From positions 44,310 to 108,309 of the forward strand of contig NZ_JABBNC010000036.1 in the NCBI RefSeq assembly GCF_012933445.1: 64,000 nt of DNA. Direction: 5' to 3'. Of the stretch, positions 19,466 to 27,604 are shown piece after piece. A program made the position numbers and the translations under genes. The stretch is from Actinoplanes sp. TBRC 11911 (GTDB taxonomy: Bacteria > Actinomycetota > Actinomycetes > Mycobacteriales > Micromonosporaceae). Every line of letters starts with the position of its first letter. Position 1 is the first letter of the stretch. The notes beneath the pieces were generated by a model, which was not told where the DNA came from, did no database searches, and was given only the letters and a program-made list of their open reading frames with translations.

Positions 19466-20143
19466 GTGAGACCAGCGCCGATCATCGCTCCGAGCATCCT
19501 CGCCGCCGACTTCGCCCACCTCGCCGACGAGGTGCGCGCGATCGAGGGCGCGGCCGACTGGGTGCACGTGGATGTCATGGACAACCATTTCGTGCCGAAT
19601 CTGACGATCGGCCTGCCGGTCGTGAAGAGTCTGCGCGCGGCGACCGACATCCCGTTCGACGTGCATCTGATGATCACCGAGCCGGAGCGGTGGGCGCCGG
19701 GCTACGCCGAGGCCGGGGCGTACAACGTGACGTTCCACGCCGAGGCCTGCGACGACCCGGTCCACCTGGCGAAGACGCTGCGCGCCGCCGGGGCGAAGGC
19801 GGGGCTGGCGATCGACCGCGACACGCCCGTCGAGCCCTATCTGGAGCTGCTGCCCTACGTGGACACGGTGCTCATCATGACCATCAAGGCCGGTTTCGGC
19901 GGCCAGAGCTTCCTGCCCGAGATGCTCGGCAAGGTGCGCGACGTCCGCCGCCGCATCAAGGTCAAAGACCTGGAGGTCCGCCTCGAGGTCGACGGCGGGA
20001 TCGCGGCCGACACGATCGAGCAGGCCGCCGCGGCGGGTGCCGACGCCTTCGTGGCCGGCACCGCCGTCTATGGTGCGCAGGATCCGGCCGAGGCGATCCG
20101 CCGGCTCCGGGGTCTGGCAGCGGAGGCACCGCAGAGCGCATGA
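19466..20143 (+). CDS. rpe: Ribulose-phosphate 3-epimerase
   Basis: Interconverts ribulose 5-phosphate and xylulose 5-phosphate in the pentose phosphate pathway. The TIM-barrel metal and catalytic motifs are present: APSILAADF, HVDVMDNHFVPNLTIG, DVHLMI, TIKAGFGGQSFLPEML and VDGGI. Start at GTG 19466 gives 225 aa and the usual MRPAPIIAPSIL opening. A response-regulator gene follows after 37 bp. Confidence 0.96.
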   Translation: MRPAPIIAPSILAADFAHLADEVRAIEGAADWVHVDVMDNHFVPNLTIGLPVVKSLRAATDIPFDVHLMITEPERWAPGYAEAGAYNVTFHAEACDDPVHLAKTLRAAGAKAGLAIDRDTPVEPYLELLPYVDTVLIMTIKAGFGGQSFLPEMLGKVRDVRRRIKVKDLEVRLEVDGGIAADTIEQAAAAGADAFVAGTAVYGAQDPAEAIRRLRGLAAEAPQSA

Positions 20144-20180
20144 TTCCAGGCGGGCAGCGCAGTCGAGGGGAAGGAGTCGC

Positions 20181-21188
20181 ATGAGCACCGGGGTGATCCG
20201 GCATCGGCCCGATGAGCTTCCGTCCGAGCCCGACGATCGGCCCGATCTGATCCTGGTGGTCGACGACGACCAGGACATCGCCAGCTTCGTCGAGTTCAAC
20301 CTCAAGGTCCACGGGTACGACGTGATCCGGGCCCGCGACGGCGAGGACGCTCTCGAGGTGATGGAGACCAACCGGCCCGACCTGGCCGTGGTCGACTGGA
20401 TGATGCCCAACATGGACGGCGTCGAACTGACCCGCCGGCTGCGTGCCGAGCCACTCACCTCCGCCCTCCCGGTGATCATGCTGACCGCCAAGAGCATGAC
20501 CGTGGACAAGGTGGTCGGCCTGACCGCCGGCGTCGACGACTACCTGGTCAAACCCTTCGACACCGCGGAGCTGATCGCCCGGGTCTCCTCGACGCTGCGG
20601 CGTAACAAGGAGTTCCGCGAGACGTCGCCGCTGACCGGTCTGCCCGGCAACTCGCGGGTCCGGCGCGAGATCTCCGACCGGATGAAGGCGGGCGGCGAAT
20701 ACTCGGTGGGCTACATCGACATCGACCGGTTCAAGAGCGTCAACGACGTGTACGGGTTCGACCGCGGCGACGAGTTCATCGGCGCGCTGGCCCGCAGCCT
20801 GCACAAGGCCGTGACGACCATCGGCCGGCCGTCGATCTTCCTGGGCCACATCGGCGGCGACGACTTCGTTTTCATCTGTACGCCCGAGCAGGTCCTGCCG
20901 CTGACCAAGCGCTGTGTGACCGACTTCGAGCAGGCGGCCGACCGGCTCTACGACGAGGGTGACGCCGCCCGGGGCTACATCGAGGTCCCGGACCGGCGCG
21001 GCAACAAAAACCGCGCCGCCCTGGTGACACTGTCGATCGGGGTGGCGCAAGCGACGGTCGAGGGCCGCCGGTTCACCGACCCGCGCATGGTGATCGCGGT
21101 GGCCTCGGAGATGAAGAAGGTCGCCAAATCCCAGCCCGGCTCGTACGTGGCGATCGACCGCCGTCGAAGTGCGGACGACCCTGAATAG
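20181..21188 (+). CDS. Response regulator with REC and degenerate GGDEF (diguanylate cyclase-type) domains
   Basis: Residues ~20-140 form a CheY-like receiver with the acidic pair VVDDDQD, phospho-acceptor Asp in VVDWMMPNMDG and Lys in VKPFD. A GGDEF-family domain follows (SPLTGLPGN opening, YIDIDRFKSVNDVYGFDRGDEFI) with signature GGDDF instead of GGDEF/GGEEF. No RxxD inhibitory site is present at the usual position before it. It may synthesise c-di-GMP or only bind nucleotide. ATG 20181 follows GGGGAAGGAG. No histidine kinase is adjacent. Confidence 0.88.
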   Translation: MSTGVIRHRPDELPSEPDDRPDLILVVDDDQDIASFVEFNLKVHGYDVIRARDGEDALEVMETNRPDLAVVDWMMPNMDGVELTRRLRAEPLTSALPVIMLTAKSMTVDKVVGLTAGVDDYLVKPFDTAELIARVSSTLRRNKEFRETSPLTGLPGNSRVRREISDRMKAGGEYSVGYIDIDRFKSVNDVYGFDRGDEFIGALARSLHKAVTTIGRPSIFLGHIGGDDFVFICTPEQVLPLTKRCVTDFEQAADRLYDEGDAARGYIEVPDRRGNKNRAALVTLSIGVAQATVEGRRFTDPRMVIAVASEMKKVAKSQPGSYVAIDRRRSADDPE

Positions 21189-21281
21189 TGATTGAGCTGG
21201 GCAAACCCCCGGGCTTGTGAGATACACCCCGCCGGGGGTGGCAAAGCGCGGCCTGCGTGCCAAACTGAAAGGCGACCCACC

Positions 21282-21460
21282 ACGCGCTGGCGGGACTCGG
21301 TGAAATTCCGAACCGGCGGTGATCCGGCACGTAAGTGCTGGTAAGCCCGCGACCCGGCCGTCGAGCCATACGACGGACGGTGGACCTGGTGAGACCCCAG
21401 GGCCGACGGTTGATCAGGCGGTGACGCCCGGTCAGACAGTCCGGATGGGAGACAGCGCGT
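21282..21460 (+). ncRNA. FMN riboswitch (RFN element)
   Basis: The conserved core GGTGAAATTCCGAACCGGCG followed by GTGATCCGGC, and the 3' core GGTCAGACAGTCCGGATGGG with AGACAG, are unmistakable. P1 is a perfect 8-bp helix of ACGCGCTG (21282-21289) with CAGCGCGT (21453-21460). It lies upstream of ribD and should repress the riboflavin operon when FMN is high. Confidence 0.97.
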
Positions 21461-21461
21461 C

Positions 21462-21558
21462 GGAATCGAGAGGGTGCCGCGAGGCGTCTTCGCGATCGGG
21501 GTGCGCGACGCGTATCCCGATGTCCGATTCCCGGCGTTATTTCCCTTCTTTCTGCCCG
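21462..21558 (+). promoter_or_regulatory. Expression-platform hairpins of the FMN riboswitch
   Basis: GGAATCG (21462-21468) can pair with CGATTCC (21535-21541) enclosing ATCGGG/CCCGAT (21495-21500 with 21526-21531), followed by a pyrimidine- and T-rich stretch TTATTTCCCTTCTTTC. This is compatible with a transcription terminator between aptamer and ribD. Confidence 0.5.
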
Positions 21559-21592
21559 CGTGTGTACGACACGTGTGCGAAGGGATGCGCCG

Positions 21593-22678
21593 ATGATGAC
21601 CGAGGACGAGGCGATGCGCCGCGCGATCGCGCTGGCCGCCCGGGGCCTCGGCACGACCAGTCCCAACCCGGTGGTCGGCTGCGTGCTGCTCGACGCCGAG
21701 GGAGACATGGCCGGCGAGGGGTTCCACGCCTACGCGGGCGGACCGCACGCCGAGATCGTCGCGCTCGCCCAGGCCGGCGAGCGGGCCCGCGGCGGCACCG
21801 CAGTGGTCACGTTGGAACCGTGCAATCACACCGGCCGCACCGGCCCCTGCAGCGAAGCGCTGATCAACGCCGGGGTGCGGCGCGTGGTGATCGCGGTCGA
21901 CGACCCGACGCCGGTGGCCTCCGGCGGATCGGTCACGTTGCGCGCCGCCGGGGTCCAGGTCGAGACGGGCGTCCGCCGGCAGGACGCGCAGGAGGGCAAC
22001 ATCGCCTGGCTGACCGCGGTGCGCCGGGGCCGGCCGTTCGTGATCTGGAAGTTCGCCGCGACCCTGGACGGGCGCTCGGCCGCCGCCGACGGCACCAGCC
22101 AGTGGGTGACCTCGGCGATCGCCCGCACCGACGTGCACGCGCTGCGCAGCACGGTCGACGCGATCCTCGTCGGGGTGGGCACGGTGATCGCCGACGACCC
22201 GCAGCTGACCGTTCGGGACCTGCGGGACGGGACACTCGCGATCAAGCAGCCGTTGCGCGTGGTGGCCGACTCGGACGGGCGTACGCCGGCCAAAGCGCGC
22301 GTGCGCGACGCCGCCGCACCCACCTGGATCGTCACCGCGAAGGAGGTCGGCGCCGGCCCGGACCGCCGCGTCGACCTGAATGCCCTGCTCGTGGCCCTGT
22401 TCGGCAGGGGCATCCGATCCGTGCTGCTGGAGGGCGGGCCGACGCTGGCCGGCGCCTTCCTGGAGGCCGGCCTGGTCGACAAGGTGATCGGCTACGTCGC
22501 GCCGAAGTTGCTTGGCGCGGGACGGAACGCTTTGGTCGACGCCGGTGTTAGCACCGTCGGCGACGCCATCGAGCTGGATCTCACCGACATCGCGCAGATC
22601 GGCCCCGACCTGCGCTTCACCGCTTTCTTGCGGCAGAAGCCATCCGACCACCCCGCCCACCACCCATACACGGAATGA
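21593..22678 (+). CDS. ribD: Bifunctional diaminohydroxyphosphoribosylaminopyrimidine deaminase / reductase
   Basis: Second and third steps of riboflavin synthesis from GTP. The N-terminal zinc deaminase has HAEIVAL and PCNHTGRTGPC; the C-terminal reductase has KFAATLDGRSAA, TSQWV, VGVGTVIADDPQLTVR and LLEGGPTLAGAF. ATG 21593 lies nine bases after AGGG and gives 361 aa. It is the first gene of the FMN-riboswitch operon and ends in an ATGA overlap with the next frame. Confidence 0.97.
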   Translation: MMTEDEAMRRAIALAARGLGTTSPNPVVGCVLLDAEGDMAGEGFHAYAGGPHAEIVALAQAGERARGGTAVVTLEPCNHTGRTGPCSEALINAGVRRVVIAVDDPTPVASGGSVTLRAAGVQVETGVRRQDAQEGNIAWLTAVRRGRPFVIWKFAATLDGRSAAADGTSQWVTSAIARTDVHALRSTVDAILVGVGTVIADDPQLTVRDLRDGTLAIKQPLRVVADSDGRTPAKARVRDAAAPTWIVTAKEVGAGPDRRVDLNALLVALFGRGIRSVLLEGGPTLAGAFLEAGLVDKVIGYVAPKLLGAGRNALVDAGVSTVGDAIELDLTDIAQIGPDLRFTAFLRQKPSDHPAHHPYTE

Positions 22679-22689
22679 GGTTGCTGCTG

Positions 22690-23283
22690 ATGTTCACCGG
22701 CATCATCGAAGAGCTGGGGGAGGTCGTCCGCCTCGACGAGGCGGGCGATGATGCGGCGGTGCTGGCCGTGCGCGGCCCGCTCGTCACCTCGGACGCCCGG
22801 CACGGCGACTCGATCTCGGTCAACGGCGTCTGCCTGACCGTCATCGACAACGTCGACGGCGTCTTCACCGCGGACGTGATGGGCGAGACGCTGCGCCGCT
22901 CGTCGCTGGGCGCGCTCGAAGAGGGCAGTCAGGTGAATCTGGAGCGCGCGGCCGCCCTGGGCAGCCGCCTCGGCGGGCACCTGGTGCAGGGGCACGTGGA
23001 CGGGGTCGCGGAGATCATCGGCCGGGAGCCGGCGGCGCAGTGGGAGGTCGTGCGGTTCTCGCTGCCGCCCGCGCTGGCCCGCTACGTGGTGGAGAAGGGT
23101 TCGATCACGGTCGACGGCGTCTCGCTGACGGTGATGGCGGTCGACGACGAGTCGTTCAGCGTCGGCCTGATCCCGACCACCTCGAAGTCCACGGTGCTCG
23201 GCTCCAAGAACGTCGGCGACCCGGTGAACCTCGAAGTGGACATCGTCGCCAAGTACGTCGAGAAGATGGTGGGGGAACGCTGA
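22690..23283 (+). CDS. ribE: Riboflavin synthase, alpha chain
   Basis: Dismutates two 6,7-dimethyl-8-ribityllumazine molecules to riboflavin. It shows the two homologous lumazine-binding barrels: MFTGIIEELGEV ... NGVCLTVI and LVQGHVDGVAEI ... DGVSLTVMAV, with the C-terminal trimerisation helix. Start at ATG 22690 gives the canonical MFTGI opening, with GAGG nine bases upstream; ATG 22675 would add five residues. Its stop overlaps the ribBA ATG by one base. Confidence 0.97.
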   Translation: MFTGIIEELGEVVRLDEAGDDAAVLAVRGPLVTSDARHGDSISVNGVCLTVIDNVDGVFTADVMGETLRRSSLGALEEGSQVNLERAAALGSRLGGHLVQGHVDGVAEIIGREPAAQWEVVRFSLPPALARYVVEKGSITVDGVSLTVMAVDDESFSVGLIPTTSKSTVLGSKNVGDPVNLEVDIVAKYVEKMVGER

Positions 23284-24488
23284 TGTTCGAGCACATCGAG
23301 CAGGCGATCAAGGACATCGCCGCCGGCAAGGCCGTGATCGTCGTCGACGACGAGGACCGCGAGAACGAGGGCGACCTGATCTTCGCGGCCGAGAAGGCCA
23401 CGCCGGAGCTGGTCGCGTTCATGGTCCGCTACACGTCGGGCTACATCTGCGTGCCGCTCACCGCGGAGGAGGCCGACCGGCTGGACCTCCCGCCGATGTA
23501 CCACACGAACCAGGACCGGCGGGGCACCGCGTACGCCGTGACGGTCGACGCCCGCGAGGGCATCGCCACCGGCATCTCGGCCACCGACCGGGCCCACACG
23601 ATCCGGCTGCTGGCCGCCGCCGACACCAAGTCGAGCGACCTGTCGCGCCCCGGTCACGTGGTGCCGCTGCGCGCGAAGGCCGGCGGTGTGCTGCGCCGGC
23701 CGGGCCACACCGAGGCCGCCATCGACCTGTCCACGATGGCCGGGCTGCGACCGGCCGGTGTGCTCTGCGAGATGGTCAACGACGACGGCACCATGCAGCG
23801 CCGCGCCGACCTGGAGAAGTTCGCGCTCGACCACGACCTCACCCTGATCAGCATCGCCGACCTGGTGGCCTACCGCCGGCACCGGGAGACGCAGATCGAG
23901 CGCGTCGTCGAGACCCGGCTGCCCACCGAGCACGGCGAGTTCGCCGCGGTCGGGTACCGCGCGACGGTGGACGACGGCGAGCACGTGGCGCTGGTCTACG
24001 GCGACCTCGGCGACGGCGAGGACGTGCTGGTCCGGGTGCACTCGGAGTGCCTGACCGGGGACGTCTTCGGCTCGCTGCGCTGCGACTGCGGCCCGCAGCT
24101 CGACGCGGCCCTGGACCGGGTGGCGCAGGAGGGCCGGGGCGTCGTGCTCTACATGCGCGGTCACGAGGGCCGGGGCATCGGGCTGCTGCACAAGCTGCAG
24201 GCGTACCAGCTGCAGGACCGCGGCTTCGACACGGTGGACGCGAACCTCGAGCTGGGTCTGCCGGCCGACGCCCGCGACTACGGCACCGGCGCGCAGATCC
24301 TGTACGACCTGGGCGTGCGCTCGATGCGGCTGCTGACCAACAACCCGGCGAAGAGGGCCGGGCTCGAAGGCTACGGTCTGACCGTTCTGGGCCGCGAGGC
24401 GCTGCCGGTGCGCACCACCCCGGAGAACGTGCGTTACCTGCGTACCAAGCGGGACCGGATGGGCCACCTGTTCGAGGCGTTGGGCTGA
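23283..24488 (+). CDS. ribBA: Bifunctional 3,4-dihydroxy-2-butanone-4-phosphate synthase / GTP cyclohydrolase II
   Basis: Makes both precursors of riboflavin. The RibB half (residues 1-~205) has VDDEDRENEGDLIFAA, TSGYICVPLT and RPGHTEAAIDL. The RibA half carries the zinc-binding CLTGDVFGSLRCDCG cysteines, MRGHEGRGIGL and LTNNPAKR. Start at ATG 23283 by TGATG overlap with ribE gives 401 aa, normal for the fusion. Confidence 0.98.
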   Translation: MFEHIEQAIKDIAAGKAVIVVDDEDRENEGDLIFAAEKATPELVAFMVRYTSGYICVPLTAEEADRLDLPPMYHTNQDRRGTAYAVTVDAREGIATGISATDRAHTIRLLAAADTKSSDLSRPGHVVPLRAKAGGVLRRPGHTEAAIDLSTMAGLRPAGVLCEMVNDDGTMQRRADLEKFALDHDLTLISIADLVAYRRHRETQIERVVETRLPTEHGEFAAVGYRATVDDGEHVALVYGDLGDGEDVLVRVHSECLTGDVFGSLRCDCGPQLDAALDRVAQEGRGVVLYMRGHEGRGIGLLHKLQAYQLQDRGFDTVDANLELGLPADARDYGTGAQILYDLGVRSMRLLTNNPAKRAGLEGYGLTVLGREALPVRTTPENVRYLRTKRDRMGHLFEALG

Positions 24489-24531
24489 TTCTTCGCCTTT
24501 TGAGCGCGAAGATGGGAAAAAAGGGGGACAC

Positions 24532-25008
24532 ATGGCCGGCTTCGGTGATCCGCATTTGGAGACCGTCGACGCGGCCGGGCTACGGCTCGGCATCGTCGGC
24601 TCGCGCTGGCACCACGAGCTCGTCGATCACATGATCGAGCGGGCGAAGGCGGCGGCCGAGGCGTGCGGCGTACAGGAGGTCGTGGTCGCGCGGGTGGCGG
24701 GCTCGGTGGAACTGCCGATCGTCGCGCAGGCGCTGTCCCGCCGCTGCGACGCGGTGGTGGCGCTGGGCGTCGTGATCAAGGGCGAGACCGACCACTTCAA
24801 GTACGTGAACGACGCCGTCACCTCCGGGCTGACCCGGGTCTCCCTGGACGAGGAGACCCCGGTCGGGCACGGCGTGCTGACGGTGCAGAGCCTCGGGCAG
24901 GCGCGCGACCGCGCGGGCCTGGCGGACTCGGTCGAGGACAAGGGCTGGCAGGCCACCGTCGCGGTGCTGGACGCGGCCCTGGCGATCCGCGAGATCGCCA
25001 AGCCGTAG
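24532..25008 (+). CDS. ribH: 6,7-dimethyl-8-ribityllumazine synthase
   Basis: Condenses the two precursors to lumazine. The family signatures GIVGSRWHHELVDHMIERAK, VARVAGSVELPIVAQ and VALGVVIKGETDHFKYV are intact, and 158 aa is normal. ATG 24532 is preceded by AAGGGGGA. It ends the rib operon; the next genes run in the opposite direction. Confidence 0.97.
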   Translation: MAGFGDPHLETVDAAGLRLGIVGSRWHHELVDHMIERAKAAAEACGVQEVVVARVAGSVELPIVAQALSRRCDAVVALGVVIKGETDHFKYVNDAVTSGLTRVSLDEETPVGHGVLTVQSLGQARDRAGLADSVEDKGWQATVAVLDAALAIREIAKP

Positions 25009-25010
25009 GG

Positions 25011-25406
25011 CTATTTCGCGAGTTTCACGGTGGCTTGCAACGGCGTCGAGAAGCAGTCGGTGCCGTTGCAGGCCACCGCTCGCATCGTGAGGGTGGCCTT
25101 GCCGCGCTCGAACGGCGCGCCGGTGACGTCGGCGGTCACCCGCTGCAGGTAGAGCAGGCCGGTGCCGGTGCAGGTGAGCTCGTCGGTCGCGGTGCCGTGA
25201 GCCTGCGGCTGGGCGACGTCGAGCGCGGTCGTGCCGGAGTAGCCGGCCGGGCAGTCGACCGCGTAGGCGACGTCGACGGCCGCGCCCTTGGCGACGAGCG
25301 TGGTGGTCAGGATCTGGATGGTCGCCGCCGGTGCGGCGGTGGCCGGCGCGGCCTGCGCCGCGACCAGGGCGACCACAATGGACAGTACGGGAACGACGCG
25401 GCGCAT
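25011..25406 (-). CDS. Small secreted protein with paired cysteines (paralogue of next gene)
   Basis: A 131-aa protein with a Sec signal peptide (MRRVVPVLSIVVALVAAQAA, cleavage near ATAAPA). The mature domain has an all-beta look and Cys in VDCPAG, LTCTG, VACNGTDCF. The same layout (CPAG ... CTG ... C...C) occurs in the neighbouring gene, so the two are probably a tandem duplication. Function unknown. The ATG follows GAAAGG by nine bases. Confidence 0.7.
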   Translation of the reverse strand: MRRVVPVLSIVVALVAAQAAPATAAPAATIQILTTTLVAKGAAVDVAYAVDCPAGYSGTTALDVAQPQAHGTATDELTCTGTGLLYLQRVTADVTGAPFERGKATLTMRAVACNGTDCFSTPLQATVKLAK

Positions 25407-25426
25407 GCGGATTGCCTTTCGCTGGG

Positions 25427-25888
25427 TCAGACCGTGCCTTTGATGCGGATCGTCTCGTCGAACGGGATCACCGAGCAGCCGCCGCCGTCGCAGACGGTGC
25501 GCACCGTGCGCGACGTGGCCTGGCCCTTGATGAACAGCGCGCCCACCCGTTCCGCCTTGGGCCGCAGGATGATCTGCTGCTCGTCGCCGGTGCACGTGGC
25601 GTCCCCGCTGGCGGTGCCCTGGGCGATCCGGGTGCCGTTGGCCTCGGTGACCGTGACGGTGGTCAGCACGGTCGCGCCGGCCGGACAGGTGACGGCCAGC
25701 TCGACGCGGACCCGCTCACCGCCGTCCTTGAGCTTCACCGTGACGACCCGGGACGTGGAGGGGATGTCGGCCGCGCTGGCCGCCGGTGCCGCGAGCAGCC
25801 CGGCGATCAGTGGCGCGGCGGCGGCCGTGGCGGCGAGGAAGAGGGTGCGACGACGAGGCATGGCGGCGAAGAGGGTGCGACGAGGCAT
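25427..25888 (-). CDS. Small secreted protein with paired cysteines
   Basis: A 153-aa protein with an N-terminal signal peptide (LFLAATAAAAPLIAGLLAAP) and an exported beta-rich domain with VTCPAGATV, ATCTGDE and VCDGGGCS. Similar in layout to the adjacent downstream gene. The first ten residues (MPRRTLFAA) are repeated as MPRRRTLFLA by a 27-bp in-frame duplication; ATG 25888 is favoured because GGGAGG lies eight bases upstream, with ATG 25861 as alternative. Confidence 0.7.
   Translation of the reverse strand: MPRRTLFAAMPRRRTLFLAATAAAAPLIAGLLAAPAASAADIPSTSRVVTVKLKDGGERVRVELAVTCPAGATVLTTVTVTEANGTRIAQGTASGDATCTGDEQQIILRPKAERVGALFIKGQATSRTVRTVCDGGGCSVIPFDETIRIKGTV
25835..25888. repeat. 27-bp tandem duplication of a start region
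   Basis: CATGGCGGCGAAGAGGGTGC is present at 25859 and its counterpart ends at the ATG of 25886-25888; the preceding copy begins in GGCGAGGAAGAGGGTGCGAC. It duplicates the start codon and first residues of the exported protein. Confidence 0.6.
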
Positions 25889-26009
25889 GGCGGTACCTCC
25901 CGTGGGCCGGGAGCCGCCCCCCGTGTGGCGGATTCACCCCCGTGCCCGCCGTTACACCCTGTCATTCATTGATCACGGTGAGCGCGCATCGGTCGGATAT
26001 CCGACTCTC

Positions 26010-26750
26010 TCAAAGCCGCCCCGCCTCGATGATCCGCGCCAGGAACTGCCTGGTCCGGGCCTCGACCGGGTCGCCCAGCACCTGCGCCGGCGGCCCCTGC
26101 TCGAGCACCCGCCCCCGATCGAGGAACGCGACCCGATCGGCCACCTGCCGCGCGAACCCCATCTCGTGGGTGGCCAGCACCATCGTCATGCCCTCGGTCT
26201 TCAGCTCCCGGATCATGGTGAGCACCTCGCCGACCAGTTCCGGGTCGAGCGCCGAGGTGACCTCGTCCAGCAGCAGCAACCGCGGGCTGTTGACCAGCGC
26301 CCGTACGATCGCCACGCGCTGCTGCTGGCCGCCGGAGAGCCGGTCCGGGTAGCTGCCGGACTTGTCCGCCAGCCCGACCCGCGACAGCCACTCCATGGCC
26401 CGCTCCCGAGCCTCCGCCACCGGTCGCTTGTGCACTTTGGTCGGCGCGAGGGTGATGTTGTCGAGCACGGTCATGTGCGGAAACAGGTTGTACGACTGAA
26501 AGACCAGACCGATCTTCTGCCGTACGCGGTCCGCGTCGGCCCGGGGATCGGTGATGTCCTCGCCGTCCAGGGTGATCTGCCCGTCGCTGATCTCCTCGAG
26601 CAGGTTCACGCAGCGCAGCAGCGTCGACTTCCCGGATCCGGAGGCGCCGATCAGGGCCACCACCTCATGCTCGTCCACGGACAGGTCGAGCCCGTCGAGC
26701 ACCACCGCGTCGCCGAACGTCTTGCGGACACCCGTGCAGGTCAGCAGCAT
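26010..26750 (-). CDS. Polar amino acid ABC transporter, ATP-binding protein
   Basis: Cytoplasmic ATPase of a GlnQ/GluA-type importer. Walker A GASGSGKST, Q-loop FQSYNLFPHMT, signature LSGGQQQRVAI, Walker B LLLLDEVTSALD and the H-loop THEMGFA are intact in 246 aa. The ATG overlaps the permease stop by one base; it is the last gene of a binding protein-permease-ATPase operon. Confidence 0.95.
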   Translation of the reverse strand: MLLTCTGVRKTFGDAVVLDGLDLSVDEHEVVALIGASGSGKSTLLRCVNLLEEISDGQITLDGEDITDPRADADRVRQKIGLVFQSYNLFPHMTVLDNITLAPTKVHKRPVAEARERAMEWLSRVGLADKSGSYPDRLSGGQQQRVAIVRALVNSPRLLLLDEVTSALDPELVGEVLTMIRELKTEGMTMVLATHEMGFARQVADRVAFLDRGRVLEQGPPAQVLGDPVEARTRQFLARIIEAGRL

Positions 26751-27604
26751 CAGGTCCCCGCGTTCTGGCGACGGGCGGCGCGCAGCGTCACGAAGTCGGT
26801 GACCAGGATCAGCGGCAGCGCCAACAGGACGAACAGGACACCCGCCACCACGTACGGGGTGAAGTTGGCGGTCTGCGCGGTGGCGATCTGCGCGGCCCGG
26901 ATCGCGTCGATGGGCCCGGCGAGCGAGATCAGCCCGACGTCCTTCTGCAGCGCCACCGTGTCGTTGAGCAGGGGCGGGGCCACCCGGCGTACGGCTTGGG
27001 GCAGCACCACGAACCGCATCGACTGCCGATAGCTGAGCCCGAGCGAGCGCGCCGCCGCCACCTGACTGGGATGCACCGACTCGATGCCGGCCCGGAAGAC
27101 CTCGGCCAGGTACGCGCCGTAGGTCACCACAATCGCCGCGCCGCCCAGCACCGTGACGCTGGGCGTACCTTGCAGCCGCAGGCCGGGGACGCCGAACGCG
27201 AACAGGTAGATCACGATGATCAGGGGCAGGCCGCGGAACGAGTACGTGTAGACCGTTGCCAACGCGCGTACCGGGAAGAAGATCGGACCTCGCAGCGTCC
27301 GCAGAACCGCGACCAGCAGGCCCAGCGCGAGCGCGCAGAGCGCGCAGACCACCACCAGGCGGATGTTGAACCAGAGTCCCTGCAGGATCTCCGGGACGAA
27401 CTCGCGCGCGATGTGCGGGTCGAAGAAGGACTGTTTGACCCGGTCCCAGCCGGGCGCGCCGGTGACCAGCACGCCGAGCAGCGTGCCGAGCACCGCGGTG
27501 GACAGGGCCGCGAGCAGCACGGACCGGATCGCCTTGCCGCGGCGGTAGGCGATCCGGCCGAGCTGAATGTCGCTGGGCCGGTATGTGGTGTCGGGGGAGC
27601 TCAC
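26750..27604 (-). CDS. Polar amino acid ABC transporter, permease
   Basis: HisM/GlnP-type inner-membrane permease with about five to six hydrophobic helices and the EAA-loop region AEVFRAGIESVHPSQVAAARSLG. GTG 27604 overlaps the binding-protein stop by four bases (GTGA) and gives 284 aa beginning VSSPDTTYRPSD, so I prefer it to the upstream in-frame ATG at 27703. Confidence 0.93.
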   Translation of the reverse strand: MSSPDTTYRPSDIQLGRIAYRRGKAIRSVLLAALSTAVLGTLLGVLVTGAPGWDRVKQSFFDPHIAREFVPEILQGLWFNIRLVVVCALCALALGLLVAVLRTLRGPIFFPVRALATVYTYSFRGLPLIIVIYLFAFGVPGLRLQGTPSVTVLGGAAIVVTYGAYLAEVFRAGIESVHPSQVAAARSLGLSYRQSMRFVVLPQAVRRVAPPLLNDTVALQKDVGLISLAGPIDAIRAAQIATAQTANFTPYVVAGVLFVLLALPLILVTDFVTLRAARRQNAGT

